This document shows positions 1 through 9,769 of a stretch of 64,000 nt of DNA, piece after piece. The translations under genes were made by a program, and so were the position numbers. Below the pieces are notes generated by a model. That model saw only the letters and a program-made list of their open reading frames with translations. It was not told where the DNA came from and ran no database searches. Origin of the DNA: Paracoccus aeridis (lineage in GTDB: Bacteria > Pseudomonadota > Alphaproteobacteria > Rhodobacterales > Rhodobacteraceae). Where the stretch lies: positions 124,001-188,000 of the forward strand of contig NZ_SELD02000006.1 in NCBI RefSeq assembly GCF_004923205.2. Direction: 5' to 3'. Numbering within the stretch: position 1 is the stretch's first letter; the number at the start of each line of letters is the position of its first letter.

Positions 1-1574
1 CGCGGGCGCTTGCCGGGCGCGACGGCGTTGGCGATGGCGTAGCCGTCGTTGTCATGCGTCTCGAACGAGAAGTCGGTGAGTTCGTTGTTGAGCAGGAACC
101 CCGCCGCCATCATCCGCGACCCGAACCCGTTCTCGATCGTCGTCGTCATCGACATGACGTTGCCGTAACGGTCCACGATCGAGATGTGCGACGTCGAGGG
201 CAGTTCGAGCGCGCTGTCCTGCCCCCAGTTCAGGGCGTGGGTCCAGCCCGGCGTGCCCGCGCTGACCTCGGGCAGGCTGTCGTCGCCGGCAAGAAGCTTG
301 CCCCGCTCGGCCAGATAGCCGGGATCGACCAGCCCGGACGTCGGCACCGGGACGAAGTCCGGGTCGGCCATGTAGCGGCCCCGGTCGGCGAAGGCCAGGC
401 GCGAGGCGTCCCCGATCAGCCGCCAGCTTTCCGGGTTCTCGGCCCCCAGCGACGCAAGATCGTAGCCGCCGAGCATCCCCAGGATCTGCCCCACCGTCAG
501 CCCGCCGGACGACGGCGGCCCCATGCCGCAGACGTCGTGGGCGCGGTATTCGACGCAGACCGGCGCCCGCTCGATCACCCGGTAGCCCGCAAGGTCGTCC
601 ATCGACAGCGTGCCCGGGTTGTCGGTGGCGCCCCGCACCGCCGCGACGATCGCGCGGGCCGTGTCGCCGCGGTAGAACGCATCCGCGCCACCCTGCGCCA
701 GCTGCCGCAGTGTCTCGGCATAGGCCGGGTTCTTCAGCTGCGATCCCGCGGCGATCGGCTGCCCGCCGGGGAAGAAATAGTCGGTGGTCGACGGATAGCG
801 CTTGAGGTCGTCGCCTTCGTCCGCCACCAGCTTCGCGAGCTTGGGCGAGACGGTGAAGCCTTCGTCCGCCAGCCGGATCGGGTCATCGAACAGCGCGGCC
901 CAGTTCATCCGGCCCCAGCGGCGATGCGCCTCCTCCATCAGGCGCGGCGTGCCGGGCGTGCCGACCGAGCGGCCGCCGACGACGGCGTCCATGAACTCCA
1001 GCGGCTCGCCCTTGTCGTCGAGGAAGAGCTGCGGCGTGGCCCCGCGCGGCGCGGTCTCGCGCGCGTCAAGCGTGGTCACCTGCCCGCTTTCCGCGTCGTA
1101 CCAGACGACGAACGATCCGCCGCCGAGCCCCGAGCTTTCCGGCTCGACGAGGCCGAGGACGCTCTGCACCGCGACCATCGCGTCGGCGGCGCTGCCGCCC
1201 GCGCCCAGGATCTTCGCGCCCGCCTCGACCGCGAGCGGGTTTGCGGCGGCGACCATCCAGTCCTTGCCGGTGGAGGGGCGTCCCTCGGCCTTTGCGGTCA
1301 TCGCGGCTTTCGCGGCATCCGACAGGGGACCGAACGCGTCGAGCGGCGGGGCAACGGTGGCGGCGTCGGCGACCGCGGGCGCGGGCGCGTCGCTCGCCGG
1401 TGCGGTTGCCGCGGGTTCGGACGTTGCCGGCGCGGGCGCTGCCGCCGATGCCGGCGGGGTTTCCGGCGCTGCCGTCGCCTCTGGCGCCACCGTCGCCTCT
1501 GGCGCCGTCGTCGTCTGGGCGAACGCCGCCGCGGTGCTTCCCAGCAGGATGGCGGTCATCAATCCGTAACGCAT
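1..1574 (-). CDS. ggt: Gamma-glutamyltransferase (GGT), secreted, 3' end cut by the window edge
   Basis: Gamma-glutamyltransferases are periplasmic N-terminal-nucleophile hydrolases that remove the gamma-glutamyl group from glutathione and related peptides. The start is fixed by an AGGAGGA ribosome site 8 bases before the ATG at 1574. Residues 1-20 are a signal peptide ending in AFAQ. Residues 21-75 are a low-complexity Ala/Pro/Thr/Glu linker not expected in the family. The family core follows (AGGSAADAMVAVQ; SSGLGGGSF; GPPSSGGLTVGQ). The autoprocessing nucleophile is Thr461 in the motif STSHISIVD, equivalent to the T-T-H-x-S motif of characterised GGTs, so both subunits are represented. About 64 codons of the small subunit are visible before the edge; the rest lies outside. 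It is divergent from the P-loop/metA pair. The family call is firm; the physiological substrate is not shown. Confidence 0.93.
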   Translation of the reverse strand, partial: MRYGLMTAILLGSTAAAFAQTTTAPEATVAPEATAAPETPPASAAAPAPATSEPAATAPASDAPAPAVADAATVAPPLDAFGPLSDAAKAAMTAKAEGRPSTGKDWMVAAANPLAVEAGAKILGAGGSAADAMVAVQSVLGLVEPESSGLGGGSFVVWYDAESGQVTTLDARETAPRGATPQLFLDDKGEPLEFMDAVVGGRSVGTPGTPRLMEEAHRRWGRMNWAALFDDPIRLADEGFTVSPKLAKLVADEGDDLKRYPSTTDYFFPGGQPIAAGSQLKNPAYAETLRQLAQGGADAFYRGDTARAIVAAVRGATDNPGTLSMDDLAGYRVIERAPVCVEYRAHDVCGMGPPSSGGLTVGQILGMLGGYDLASLGAENPESWRLIGDASRLAFADRGRYMADPDFVPVPTSGLVDPGYLAERGKLLAGDDSLPEVSAGTPGWTHALNWGQDSALELPSTSHISIVDRYGNVMSMTTTIENGFGSRMMAAGFLLNNELTDFSFETHDNDGYAIANAVAPGKRP

Positions 1575-1728
1575 CCGGTCTTCCTCCTCTCGTGATCGAA
1601 TGGGGAAACCATGCGGCCCCGCGCCCGGTCGCGCAACCGTTATCGCCGACCGCGCGACCGGCCGGGGCTCTAGCCAACCGCGCGGCCGCGGCTTACCTAG
1701 GCGTCCATCGCACGAACGGGGACGGCCG

Positions 1729-2622
1729 ATGATCCATGACTCGGGACGGGACTGGCGCAACGCAAGCGCGCGCCGCGTCATGCTTTTCGGCATGTCGGGC
1801 CTCGGCAAGACCCACATCGCGTCGATGCTGCGGCGGTCGGGCGACTGGTTCCACTACAGCGTCGACTATCGCATCGGCACCCGCTACATGGGCGAGCTGA
1901 TCGCCGACGACTTCATGCGCCACGCCATGCAGGTGCCGCTGCTGCGCGAGCTGCTGCTGACGGATTCGGTTCGGATCGAATCGAACATCACCTTCGACAA
2001 CCTCGCGCCGCTCTCGACCTATCTGGGCAAGCCCGGCGACCCCGCGCGCGGGGGGCTTGAGTTCGACGACTACATGCGCCGGCAGAACCAGCACCGCGCG
2101 GCCGAGATCGCGGCGATGCTCGACAGCGCGCATTTCGTCGAGCGCGCGCAGGCGATCTATGGCTATCCGCATTTCGTCTGCGACACCTCCGGGTCGATCT
2201 GCGAGGTCGTGGACCCGGACGATCCCGCCGACCCGGTGATGACGGCGCTGTCGGGGCTGCTGCTGCCGGTGTGGATCGAGGGAAGCGCGGCGCACACGGC
2301 CGAGCTGGTGCGCCGTTTCGACCGCGCGCCGAAGCCGATGTACTACCAGCCCGCGTTTCTGCGCGCCGCCTGGGCCGACTACGGGCGCGAGCATCCCGGC
2401 CCCGTCGATCCCGATGGCTTCATCCGCTGGGTCTATGCGCGCGCGCTGGCGCACCGCCAGCCGCGCTATGCCGCGATGGCCCGGCACGGCGTCACCGTGG
2501 CCGCCGACGACATCGCGCGGGTGGAAACGCCCGGTGACTTCATCGACCTGATCGCCGACGCGATCGACGCGCGCGCCTGCGCCGCGCAACCGCTTCACCT
2601 GCAAGCCAAGGGAACCGCCTGA
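1729..2622 (+). CDS. P-loop nucleotide-binding protein of unknown function, coupled to metA
   Basis: This 297-residue protein has a clear Walker A motif (GMSGLGKT, residues 21-28) close to the N-terminus, as in small-molecule or nucleotide kinases that scan for a partner molecule. I recognise no substrate domain. A longer open frame begins upstream, but the ATG at 1729 places the P-loop at the usual distance from the N-terminus. The stop codon overlaps the metA start (TGATG), so the two are translationally coupled. That suggests a link with methionine or homoserine metabolism, but this is context only. The protein is soluble, with no signal or membrane segment. It could be a kinase or a regulatory ATPase; no experimental function is known to me. 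Confidence 0.8.
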   Translation: MIHDSGRDWRNASARRVMLFGMSGLGKTHIASMLRRSGDWFHYSVDYRIGTRYMGELIADDFMRHAMQVPLLRELLLTDSVRIESNITFDNLAPLSTYLGKPGDPARGGLEFDDYMRRQNQHRAAEIAAMLDSAHFVERAQAIYGYPHFVCDTSGSICEVVDPDDPADPVMTALSGLLLPVWIEGSAAHTAELVRRFDRAPKPMYYQPAFLRAAWADYGREHPGPVDPDGFIRWVYARALAHRQPRYAAMARHGVTVAADDIARVETPGDFIDLIADAIDARACAAQPLHLQAKGTA

Positions 2623-3548
2623 TGCCGATCACCCTGCCCGAAGACCTGCCCGCCTACGACATCCTGTCGCGCGAGGGCGTCATGGTCATGTCGCCGGGGC
2701 GGGCGGCGACGCAGGACATCCGCCCGCTCCGGATCGCGCTTCTCAACCTGATGCCGAAGAAGATCCAGACCGAGAACCAGTTCGCCCGGCTGATCGGCGC
2801 GACGCCCCTGCAGATCGACCTGTCGCTGATCCGCATGTCGGACCATGAAAGCCGCAACACCGCGGCCGACCACCTCGCGTCGTTCTACCGGCCCTTCGCC
2901 GAGGTCGCGGCCTCGGGCGAGCGCTTCGACGGGCTGATCGTCACCGGCGCCCCGGTCGAGCACCTGCCGTTCGAGGAGGTCACCTACTGGGACGAGCTGC
3001 GCCGCGTCTTCGACTGGTCGCGCAGCCACGTCCATTCCAGCTTCGGCGTCTGCTGGGGCGGCATGGCGATGGGGTGGCATTTCCACGGGCTGCCCAAGCA
3101 CATGCTGGACCGCAAGGCCTTCGGCTGCTTCCGGCACGACAACCTGCAGCCCGCCTCGCCCTTCGTGCGGGGCTTTTCCGACGAAGTGCTGGTGCCCGTG
3201 AGCCGCTGGACCGAGGTGCGCCAGTCCGACGTGGACGCGCGTCCCGAGCTCACGACGCTGCTGTCATCGCCCGCCGTGGGCCCGTGCCTGCTGGAAGATC
3301 GCGCGGCCCGGACGCTCTACATCTTCAACCACCTGGAATACGATTCCGGCACGCTGAAGGAGGAATACGACCGCGACGTCGAGGCGGGAAAGCAGATCGA
3401 CGTGCCCGCGAACTACTACCCCGACGACGATCCGCGCCTGTGCCCGTCGAACCTGTGGCGCGCGCACGCGCACCTGCTTTACGGCAGCTGGATCAACGAG
3501 ATCTACCAGACGACGCCCTTTGACCTGCGCGACATCGGCGCGCGCTGA
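2622..3548 (+). CDS. metA: Homoserine O-acyltransferase (MetA family, probably acetyl-CoA-using)
   Basis: MetA activates homoserine by O-acylation in the first committed step of methionine synthesis. The 308-residue length and the start [15 protein letters not shown] match the family. The catalytic cysteine is Cys144 (FGVCWGGMA), and the His237/Glu239 pair lies in IFNHLEYD. In E. coli the residue after GAPL is Gly111 and the enzyme uses succinyl-CoA. Here the aligned position is Glu113 (GAPVEHL), the residue reported in MetA enzymes that prefer acetyl-CoA. Homoserine O-acetyltransferase activity is therefore the better prediction despite the usual succinyltransferase label. It overlaps the upstream P-loop gene by one base and converges on the gene at 3563. 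Confidence 0.95.
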   Translation: MPITLPEDLPAYDILSREGVMVMSPGRAATQDIRPLRIALLNLMPKKIQTENQFARLIGATPLQIDLSLIRMSDHESRNTAADHLASFYRPFAEVAASGERFDGLIVTGAPVEHLPFEEVTYWDELRRVFDWSRSHVHSSFGVCWGGMAMGWHFHGLPKHMLDRKAFGCFRHDNLQPASPFVRGFSDEVLVPVSRWTEVRQSDVDARPELTTLLSSPAVGPCLLEDRAARTLYIFNHLEYDSGTLKEEYDRDVEAGKQIDVPANYYPDDDPRLCPSNLWRAHAHLLYGSWINEIYQTTPFDLRDIGAR

Positions 3549-3562
3549 GGCGGACGGCGGCG

Positions 3563-4225
3563 TCAGTAGGTCGAGAAGCTGACGCCCAGGAAGGTTTCCC
3601 TTTCGGTGGGTTTGTGCCCCAGCCGGATCGACAGGCCGGTCTTGCGGATGGGCGCGGACAGCATGACGGCGGGGACGGTGTCCCCCTCGTCGTCGTCATA
3701 GACCGACAGCTGCCCGCCGAGGCCCGTCTTCAGATGCGTCAGCCCGGCCACAGCGAGCCTGGCCTGCGCGATGCTGTTGTAGTCGGCCATCAGGTAAAGG
3801 CCCACGCGGTCATAGGACTTCCACCGCTCGGCCTGCAGCCGCACCCCCGCCCGAGCGGCCTTGCAGTCGTCCGCCATGTCGTCGCACCAGCGATAGCGGT
3901 AGTCCATGACCTCGTGGACGCCGATCTTCTCGACCTTGAGGCCCGTCCCGGCACGCAGCTTCCACGGCGCCCCCTCGTCGCCCACGGCCCAGGTCCGCAG
4001 CAGCGAGACGGCCAGCCACGCCTCGTCGCCGTCCTTGCCCGCGACCAGACCGTAGACCTGCCGCCCGCGCTCGGCGTTCGCGACCAGCAGCGCCCCGTCC
4101 TTCGACAGGTCGAACTGCGTCCACGTGCCGTCCCCCGCCGCAGCGCGAAGCGGCAGGATGAGAAGCGCGACAAGGATGAGGACGAGTTGACGCACGCGGA
4201 GCCCCGGCTTTCCTGCGCCCATCAT
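3563..4225 (-). CDS. Exported protein of unknown function
   Basis: I do not recognise this 220-residue protein. Residues 1-31 form a signal sequence: basic N-terminus, hydrophobic stretch LVLILVALLILPL, then AAAG. The mature part is rich in beta-type sequence and has only two cysteines, in WCDDMADDC, which could form a disulfide in the periplasm. It ends in SFSTY. Two adjacent ATG codons can serve as start and the ribosome site is weak. It lies 14 bases from the end of metA in convergent orientation and is divergent from the dehydrogenase gene, so it is probably a single-gene unit. Small periplasmic proteins of the IalB type are one possibility, but I cannot see that family's signature. Confidence 0.7.
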   Translation of the reverse strand: MMGAGKPGLRVRQLVLILVALLILPLRAAAGDGTWTQFDLSKDGALLVANAERGRQVYGLVAGKDGDEAWLAVSLLRTWAVGDEGAPWKLRAGTGLKVEKIGVHEVMDYRYRWCDDMADDCKAARAGVRLQAERWKSYDRVGLYLMADYNSIAQARLAVAGLTHLKTGLGGQLSVYDDDEGDTVPAVMLSAPIRKTGLSIRLGHKPTERETFLGVSFSTY

Positions 4226-4352
4226 GCCGGGCCAAGTCCTTAGAAATGGTTAACGCGGCCGAGAGATGGTTGCGGCCGGCGCGGCGCGCGATCGCGCTTG
4301 CCTCGGGCGTGACCCGGCCTAGGATCGCGCCGCATCAACAAGGGGGAAGACC

Positions 4353-5096
4353 ATGGACCTGACGACGACCCGCGCAATCGTGACCGGCGGCGCATCCGGC
4401 CTTGGCGCAGCGACGGCGCAGCACTTCCGCGACATCGGGGCGCAGGTCACGATCCTGGACCGCGACCCGGCGGGCGAGGCGTTCGCCGACTCGATCGGGG
4501 CGGGCTTCGCGCAGACCGACGTGACCGATGAGGGCAGCGTCGCCGCCGCCGTCGCCCGCGCGGTGGATCAGATGGGCGGGATCGACGCCTGTGTGAACTG
4601 CGCGGGCATCGCCATCGGCGAAAAGACGGTGGGCCGCGACGGGCCGCACAAGCTCGACACCTTCCGCCGCGTGATCGACATCAACCTGGTCGGCAGCTTC
4701 AACGTGCTGCGGCTCGCCGCCGCGGAAATGGCGCGCAACGGGCGCGAGGAGAATGGCGTGATCGTCAACACCGCCTCGGTCGCCGCGTTCGACGGACAGG
4801 CCGGACAGGCGGCCTATGGCGCGTCCAAGGCGGGGATCGCCGGCATGACCCTGCCGATCGCGCGCGACCTTGCCCGGTCGGGGATCCGCGTCTGCGCCAT
4901 CGCGCCCGGCATCTTCGGAACGCCCATGCTGCGCGGCCTGCCCCAGGACGTGCAGGACAGCCTGGCCGCCGAGGTGACCTTCCCAAAGCGGCTGGGCCAG
5001 CCCGAGGAATACGCCCGCCTCGCCGCCTTCATCGTCAGCTGCGGCTACCTGAACGGCGAGACGATACGGCTGGACGGCGCGCTGCGGATGCGCTGA
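4353..5096 (+). CDS. Short-chain dehydrogenase, HSD17B10 / 3-hydroxyacyl-CoA dehydrogenase type-2 like
   Basis: This 247-residue classical SDR is a soluble NAD(P)-dependent oxidoreductase. The cofactor motif TGGASGLG is at 11-18 and NCAG replaces the common NNAG. The catalytic triad is Ser142, Tyr155 and Lys159 (YGASK). The C-terminus is distinctive: the stretch after the active site ([34 protein letters not shown]) follows mitochondrial HSD17B10 closely. A 3-hydroxyacyl-CoA or related 3-hydroxyacyl substrate is therefore more likely than sugar or steroid reduction. A GGGGGA ribosome site precedes the ATG. It sits alone between an unknown exported protein and the peptide importer, so context adds nothing about the substrate. 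Confidence 0.88.
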   Translation: MDLTTTRAIVTGGASGLGAATAQHFRDIGAQVTILDRDPAGEAFADSIGAGFAQTDVTDEGSVAAAVARAVDQMGGIDACVNCAGIAIGEKTVGRDGPHKLDTFRRVIDINLVGSFNVLRLAAAEMARNGREENGVIVNTASVAAFDGQAGQAAYGASKAGIAGMTLPIARDLARSGIRVCAIAPGIFGTPMLRGLPQDVQDSLAAEVTFPKRLGQPEEYARLAAFIVSCGYLNGETIRLDGALRMR

Positions 5097-5120
5097 GCGG
5101 CAGTTTCCGGTGGACAGGGA

Positions 5121-5143
5121 TCGGGCAGGCGCACCCTGCCCGA
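5121..5143 (+). terminator. G+C-rich hairpin after the SDR gene
   Basis: TCGGGCAGG at 5121-5129 pairs perfectly with CCTGCCCGA at 5135-5143 around a 5-base loop, 25 bases after the SDR stop. There is no T tract, so it may be a weak intrinsic terminator or a transcript-stabilising stem. Confidence 0.35.
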
Positions 5144-5277
5144 CGGGCCCTGGCCCGGTCCGGCCGGGTCACGCGAGAGCGGATTTGCAACAACCGAAAA
5201 CGTGACGTAGCGTGGCGCGGATGCCTGAACTCCCACTCGGCGCGCCGACCGGCTGCTGACAGACAAGAGGTTCTCAC

Positions 5278-6888
5278 GTGTTCAATCTTCGCACCCCCAT
5301 CCTTGCCGGCTCGCTGCTGCTGGGCACCGCGCTCGCCGGATCGATGGCGCTGGCCGCCACGCCCCCCGACACGCTGGTCATCGCCACCTCGATCGACGAC
5401 ATGCTGTCGATGGATCCGGCGCAGAGCTTCGAAATCTCGGGCGGCGACCAGATCAACAACGTCTACGAGACGCTGGTGGACGTGGACCCGGTGAGCCTGC
5501 AGCCGATCCCGGGCCTCGCCAGCGAATGGTCGGTGTCCGAGGACGGCCGGACCTTCACCTTCAAGATGCAGGAAGGCCGCAAGTTCGCGTCGGGCAACCC
5601 CGTCCGCGCGCAGGACGCCGCCTGGTCGCTGCAGCGCGTGGTCAAGCTGGACCTGACGCCCGCGTTCATCATCACGCAGTTCGGCCTGACCAAGGAGAAT
5701 GTCGACCAGAACGTGCGGGCCACCGACGACATGACGCTGGTGATCCAGACGGACCGCCCCTTCGCGCCGACCTTCCTGACCAACGCGCTGACCGCATCGG
5801 CGGGCTCGGTCGTGGACATGGAAACGGTCATGCAGCACGCCGAGGGCGAGGACCTCGGCAACAAGTGGCTCAGCCAGAACTCGGCCGGGTCCGGCGCCTA
5901 CACGCTGCGGTCGTGGACCCCGAACGAGGCCATCATCCTCGAGGCGAACCCGAACTGGGACCGCGCCGCCGACCTGCAGATGAAGCGCGTCTTCGTGCGC
6001 CACGTGGCCGAACCCGCGACCCAGCGCCTGCTTCTGGAACAGGGCGACGTGGACATGGTCCGCAACCTGACCCCCACCGATATCGAGGCGATCTCGAACG
6101 TCGAGGGGCTGAAGGTGCAGGACAGCCTGCGCGGCCTGATCTACTATCTCGGCGCCAACCAGAACAACGAGATCCTGAAGAACCCGAAGGTGGTCGAGGC
6201 GATCAAGTACCTCGTGGACTACGAGGGGCTGACGAACACGCTGCTGAAGGGCCGCGACGTGGTCCACCAGTCGTTCCTGCCCCAAGGGTTCCTGGGCGAG
6301 ATCAAGGACAATCCCTACAAGCTCGACGTGGAAAAGGCCAAGGCGCTGCTGGCCGAGGCCGGCTATCCCGACGGCTTCCCGATCGAGTTCCTGATGCGCA
6401 ACGAGCAGGAGCGGATCGACATCGGGCAGGCGCTGCAGGGCACCATGGCGCAGGCCGGCATCACCCTGAACCTGCGCCCGGTCGTGGGGTCCGAGGCGCT
6501 GGAAATCTACCGCGCCCGCAACCACGAGCTGACGCTGCAGACCTGGGGCACCGACTATCCTGACCCGCACACCAACGCGTCGGTCTTTGCCTCGAACCCC
6601 GACAACTCGGCCGACGCGAAGCTGGTCGGCAATCTCGCGTGGCGCAACGCCTATGCCGCGGCCGAGACGACGCCGATGGTCGAGGCGGCGGTGGTCGAAC
6701 AGGATGAGGCCAAGCGCCGCGCCATGTACGAGGAGATGCAGCGGGTCGCGCAGGCGACCTCGCCGCTGATCCCGCTGTTCCAGCAGATCGAGCAGACGGC
6801 GATGCAGGCGAACGTCAACGGCTTCCAGGCCGGCGGCGCGGTCGAGTCCGCCTATTACTGGCCGGTCACCAAGGCTGCGGCGCAGTAA
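5278..6888 (+). CDS. Peptide-type ABC importer, periplasmic binding protein (family 5)
   Basis: This 536-residue solute-binding protein has a Sec signal peptide ending in MALA (residues 1-27) and the family-5 layout. Near the N-terminus is [20 protein letters not shown] central segment reads [19 protein letters not shown], and [22 protein letters not shown] is also typical of DppA/OppA proteins. The start is a GTG with AGAGG about 8 bases upstream. It heads a five-gene operon with two permeases and two ATPases, the full set for import of peptides or other modified oligomers. Binding proteins of this family also take glutathione, nickel or opines, so the ligand cannot be named from sequence. 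Confidence 0.92.
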   Translation: MFNLRTPILAGSLLLGTALAGSMALAATPPDTLVIATSIDDMLSMDPAQSFEISGGDQINNVYETLVDVDPVSLQPIPGLASEWSVSEDGRTFTFKMQEGRKFASGNPVRAQDAAWSLQRVVKLDLTPAFIITQFGLTKENVDQNVRATDDMTLVIQTDRPFAPTFLTNALTASAGSVVDMETVMQHAEGEDLGNKWLSQNSAGSGAYTLRSWTPNEAIILEANPNWDRAADLQMKRVFVRHVAEPATQRLLLEQGDVDMVRNLTPTDIEAISNVEGLKVQDSLRGLIYYLGANQNNEILKNPKVVEAIKYLVDYEGLTNTLLKGRDVVHQSFLPQGFLGEIKDNPYKLDVEKAKALLAEAGYPDGFPIEFLMRNEQERIDIGQALQGTMAQAGITLNLRPVVGSEALEIYRARNHELTLQTWGTDYPDPHTNASVFASNPDNSADAKLVGNLAWRNAYAAAETTPMVEAAVVEQDEAKRRAMYEEMQRVAQATSPLIPLFQQIEQTAMQANVNGFQAGGAVESAYYWPVTKAAAQ

Positions 6889-6897
6889 TCCCGGCCG

Positions 6898-7989
6898 ATG
6901 ACCTCAGCCAACATCGAAGATCCGCGCGGGCCGGGCCGCGCGCGGATCCCGTCGTCCCGAGGCCTGTCACGCGCGGCAAGGCGCGTCGCCAGCTTCGTCT
7001 TCTCGCTTGCCGTCACGCTGTTCGGGCTGCTGCTGGTGACGTTCCTGATCGCCCGCGTGGTGCCGCTCGACCCGGTGCTGGCGGTCGTGGGCGACCGCGC
7101 GACGCAGGCCCAGTACGAGGCGGCGCGGGTCGAGCTCGGCCTCGACCGGCCCCTGCCCGAGCAGTTCGTCCGCTACGTGGGCGACGTGCTGACGGGCGAC
7201 CTGGGCACCGCGAACCTCACCGGGCAGCCGGTGCTGAGGGACATCCAGCGCACCTTCCCCAACACGCTCGAGCTTGCGACCTTCGCCACGATCCTGGGGA
7301 TCGTGCTGGGCATCCCCGGCGGCGTGGTCGGCGCGGTTTTTCAGGGCAGGTGGCCCGACCAGGTGATCCGCGTCGTGGGCCTTCTGGGTTATTCCATGCC
7401 GGTGTTCTGGCTGGGGCTGGTCGCGCTTCTCATCTTCTACGGCATCCTCGGCTGGGCGCCGGGGCCCGGGCGGCTGGACGTGACGCAGCAGTTCACCTAC
7501 GAGTTCGACGTCACGCGCTACACCGGATCGGTCATCCTCGACAGCGCGCTGTCGGGCGCGTGGGACGTGTTCCGCAACGCCGTCGCGCACCTGATCCTGC
7601 CGGCCGCGGTGCTGGGCTATTTCTCGATGGCCTACATCTCGCGCATGACGCGGTCGTTCATGCTGGAACAGCTGGGGCAGGAATACATCACCGCCGCCCG
7701 CGTGAAGGGCGTTCCCGAATGGCGCGTGATCTGGGTCCACGCGCTCGGCAACGCGATGGTGCCGCTGATCACCGTGATCGTGCTGTCCTACGCCTCGCTG
7801 CTGGAAGGATCGGTGCTTACAGAAACGGTGTTCGCGTGGCCCGGCCTCGGGCTTTACGTGACGCAGGCGCTGTTCGCGGCCGACTTCAACGCCGTCCTCG
7901 GCGGCACGCTGGTGATCGGGGCGATGTTCATCGTGCTGAACCTGCTGTCGGACATCCTGTACGCCATCGTCGATCCGAGGGCGCGATGA
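6898..7989 (+). CDS. Peptide-type ABC importer, DppB-like permease
   Basis: This 363-residue inner-membrane permease starts 9 bases after the binding-protein gene. After a 35-residue polar N-terminal extension come six membrane segments. The DppB-type periplasmic region (LDPVLAVVGDRAT, then LGLDRPLPEQFVRYVGDVLTGDLG) and the permease EAA-type loop (YITAARVKGVPEWRVIWVHALGNA) are present. The last four bases overlap the next permease gene, indicating translational coupling. Pairing with a DppC-like partner gives the usual heterodimeric channel. Confidence 0.93.
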   Translation: MTSANIEDPRGPGRARIPSSRGLSRAARRVASFVFSLAVTLFGLLLVTFLIARVVPLDPVLAVVGDRATQAQYEAARVELGLDRPLPEQFVRYVGDVLTGDLGTANLTGQPVLRDIQRTFPNTLELATFATILGIVLGIPGGVVGAVFQGRWPDQVIRVVGLLGYSMPVFWLGLVALLIFYGILGWAPGPGRLDVTQQFTYEFDVTRYTGSVILDSALSGAWDVFRNAVAHLILPAAVLGYFSMAYISRMTRSFMLEQLGQEYITAARVKGVPEWRVIWVHALGNAMVPLITVIVLSYASLLEGSVLTETVFAWPGLGLYVTQALFAADFNAVLGGTLVIGAMFIVLNLLSDILYAIVDPRAR

Positions 7990-8909
7990 GCGGCGCGCCA
8001 ACCCCGGCGGGCCTGCGCGCGTGGCTCGACACGGACACCCCGCAGTCGCGCCTGCAGGCGCGCAGCATCTCGGCGTGGAACGCGTGGCGGACGCTGTCGT
8101 CGAACGCGCTCGCGATGGTGGGGCTGGGGATCATCGTCGTGCTGATCCTCATGGCCATCTTCGCGCCGGTGATCGCGACGCACGCGCCCAACGCGCAGAA
8201 CCTCGCCGGCCGGCTGAACCCGCCGGGGTGGGAGGGGCACATCCTCGGCACGGACGAGCTGGGGCGCGACATCTTCTCGCGCATCGTCCACGGCGCGCGG
8301 GTGACGCTGTACATCGTCGCGCTGGTGGCGGTGACGGCGCCGGTGTTCGGGCTGATCATCGGCACGGTCGCGGGCACGCTGGGCGGCTGGACGGACCGCA
8401 TCCTGATGCGGATCACCGACATCTTCCTGGCCTTTCCGCGGCTGATCCTCGCGCTCGCGTTCGTGGCGGCGCTGGGACCGGGGATCGTGAACGCGGTCCT
8501 CGCGATCGCCCTGACCGCGTGGCCCGCCTATGCCCGCGTGGCCCGGGCCGAGACGCTGACGGTGCGCCGGTCCGACTACATCGCGGCGGCGCGGCTGCAG
8601 GGGGCGTCGACGCTTCGGATCATCACCGGCCACATCATGCCGATGTGCCTGTCGTCCGTCGTGGTGCGGGTGACACTGGACATGGCGGGGATCATCCTGA
8701 CCGCGGCGGGCCTGGGCTTCCTGGGGCTCGGCGCGCAGCCGCCGCTGGCGGAATGGGGCGCGATGATCTCGACCGGGCGGCAGTATCTCCTGTCGCACTG
8801 GTGGGTGGCTACCGTCCCCGGCATCGCGATCCTGCTGGTCAGCCTCGGCTTCAACCTTCTGGGCGACGCGCTGCGCGACGTCCTCGACCCGCGGGCGGCA
8901 TCGAAATGA
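7986..8909 (+). CDS. Peptide-type ABC importer, DppC-like permease
   Basis: This 307-residue second permease starts at the ATG overlapping the dppB-like stop codon. It shows the OppC_N-type lead-in (AWRTLSSNALAMVGLGI) and HILGTDELGRDIFSRIVHGAR, the DppC signature just before the core. It also has the coupling loop DYIAAARLQGASTLRIITGH. About six membrane segments are visible. It overlaps the downstream ATPase gene by four bases. An open frame extends far upstream in this phase but only shadows the previous gene, so the overlap start is preferred. Confidence 0.92.
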   Translation: MSGAPTPAGLRAWLDTDTPQSRLQARSISAWNAWRTLSSNALAMVGLGIIVVLILMAIFAPVIATHAPNAQNLAGRLNPPGWEGHILGTDELGRDIFSRIVHGARVTLYIVALVAVTAPVFGLIIGTVAGTLGGWTDRILMRITDIFLAFPRLILALAFVAALGPGIVNAVLAIALTAWPAYARVARAETLTVRRSDYIAAARLQGASTLRIITGHIMPMCLSSVVVRVTLDMAGIILTAAGLGFLGLGAQPPLAEWGAMISTGRQYLLSHWWVATVPGIAILLVSLGFNLLGDALRDVLDPRAASK

Positions 8910-9769
8910 CCCACGCGCCGGAACGGGTGAAAGGCGAAACGCTGCTGTCGGTCCGCGACCTGTCGGTGACGTTCGACACCCGCCGCGGCCCATTCCAGGC
9001 CGTGCGCGGCACGTCGTTCGACGTGGGCCGCGAGCGGGTGGGGATCGTAGGTGAATCCGGGTCGGGCAAGTCGATGACGGGCCGCGCTATACTCGGCCTC
9101 GTCCGCCCGCCCGGGCGGGTCACGGCCAGCCGCCTGACCTTCGACGGGATCGACCTGCGCGCCCTGCCCGACCGGCAGATGCGCAGGATCCGCGGCCAGC
9201 GCGTGTCGATGGTGATGCAGGACCCGCGCTATTCGCTGAACCCGGTGATGACCGTGGGCCGCCAGATCGCCGAGGCGCTGCGCGTCCACGGCCGCCCCTC
9301 GCGCGAGGAAATCCGCCGCCGATCGCTCGACATGCTGACCGAGGTGCAGATCCGCGACCCCGAGCGCGTGCTGAAGGCCTATCCGCACGAGCTGTCGGGC
9401 GGCATGGGCCAGCGCGTCATGATCGCGATGATGCTGGTCACTGAACCCGAACTGCTGATCGCGGACGAGCCGACCAGCGCGCTTGACGTGACGGTGCAAC
9501 TGGACGTGCTGCGGATTCTCGACGATCTCGTGCGCCGCCGCGGCATGGGGCTGATCTTCATCAGCCACGACCTGCGGCTGGTCTCGACCTTCTGCGACCG
9601 GGTGCTGGTGATGTATCGTGGCCGCATCGTCGAGGAGATCGAGGCGCGCCGCCTGCACGAGGCGAGGCACCCCTATACGCAGGGGCTGCTGAACTGCCTG
9701 CCCCGGATCGGCGGCGGCCACGGCGACCTGCCGACGCTGCAACGCCAGGAAGCCTGGAACGACGCATGA
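8906..9769 (+). CDS. Peptide-type ABC importer, DppD-like ATPase
   Basis: This 287-residue cytoplasmic ATPase has Walker A GESGSGKS, Q-loop region MVMQDPRYSLNPVMTVG, a signature variant LSGGMGQR, Walker B LLIADEPTSALDVT and H-loop FISHDL. These are the features of DppD/OppD proteins. The C-terminal tail is short (HPYTQGLLNCLPRIGGG) and lacks the cysteine cluster seen in longer DppD and OppD proteins. It overlaps the genes on both sides by four bases and pairs with the DppF-like ATPase to energise the importer. Confidence 0.92.
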   Translation: MTHAPERVKGETLLSVRDLSVTFDTRRGPFQAVRGTSFDVGRERVGIVGESGSGKSMTGRAILGLVRPPGRVTASRLTFDGIDLRALPDRQMRRIRGQRVSMVMQDPRYSLNPVMTVGRQIAEALRVHGRPSREEIRRRSLDMLTEVQIRDPERVLKAYPHELSGGMGQRVMIAMMLVTEPELLIADEPTSALDVTVQLDVLRILDDLVRRRGMGLIFISHDLRLVSTFCDRVLVMYRGRIVEEIEARRLHEARHPYTQGLLNCLPRIGGGHGDLPTLQRQEAWNDA

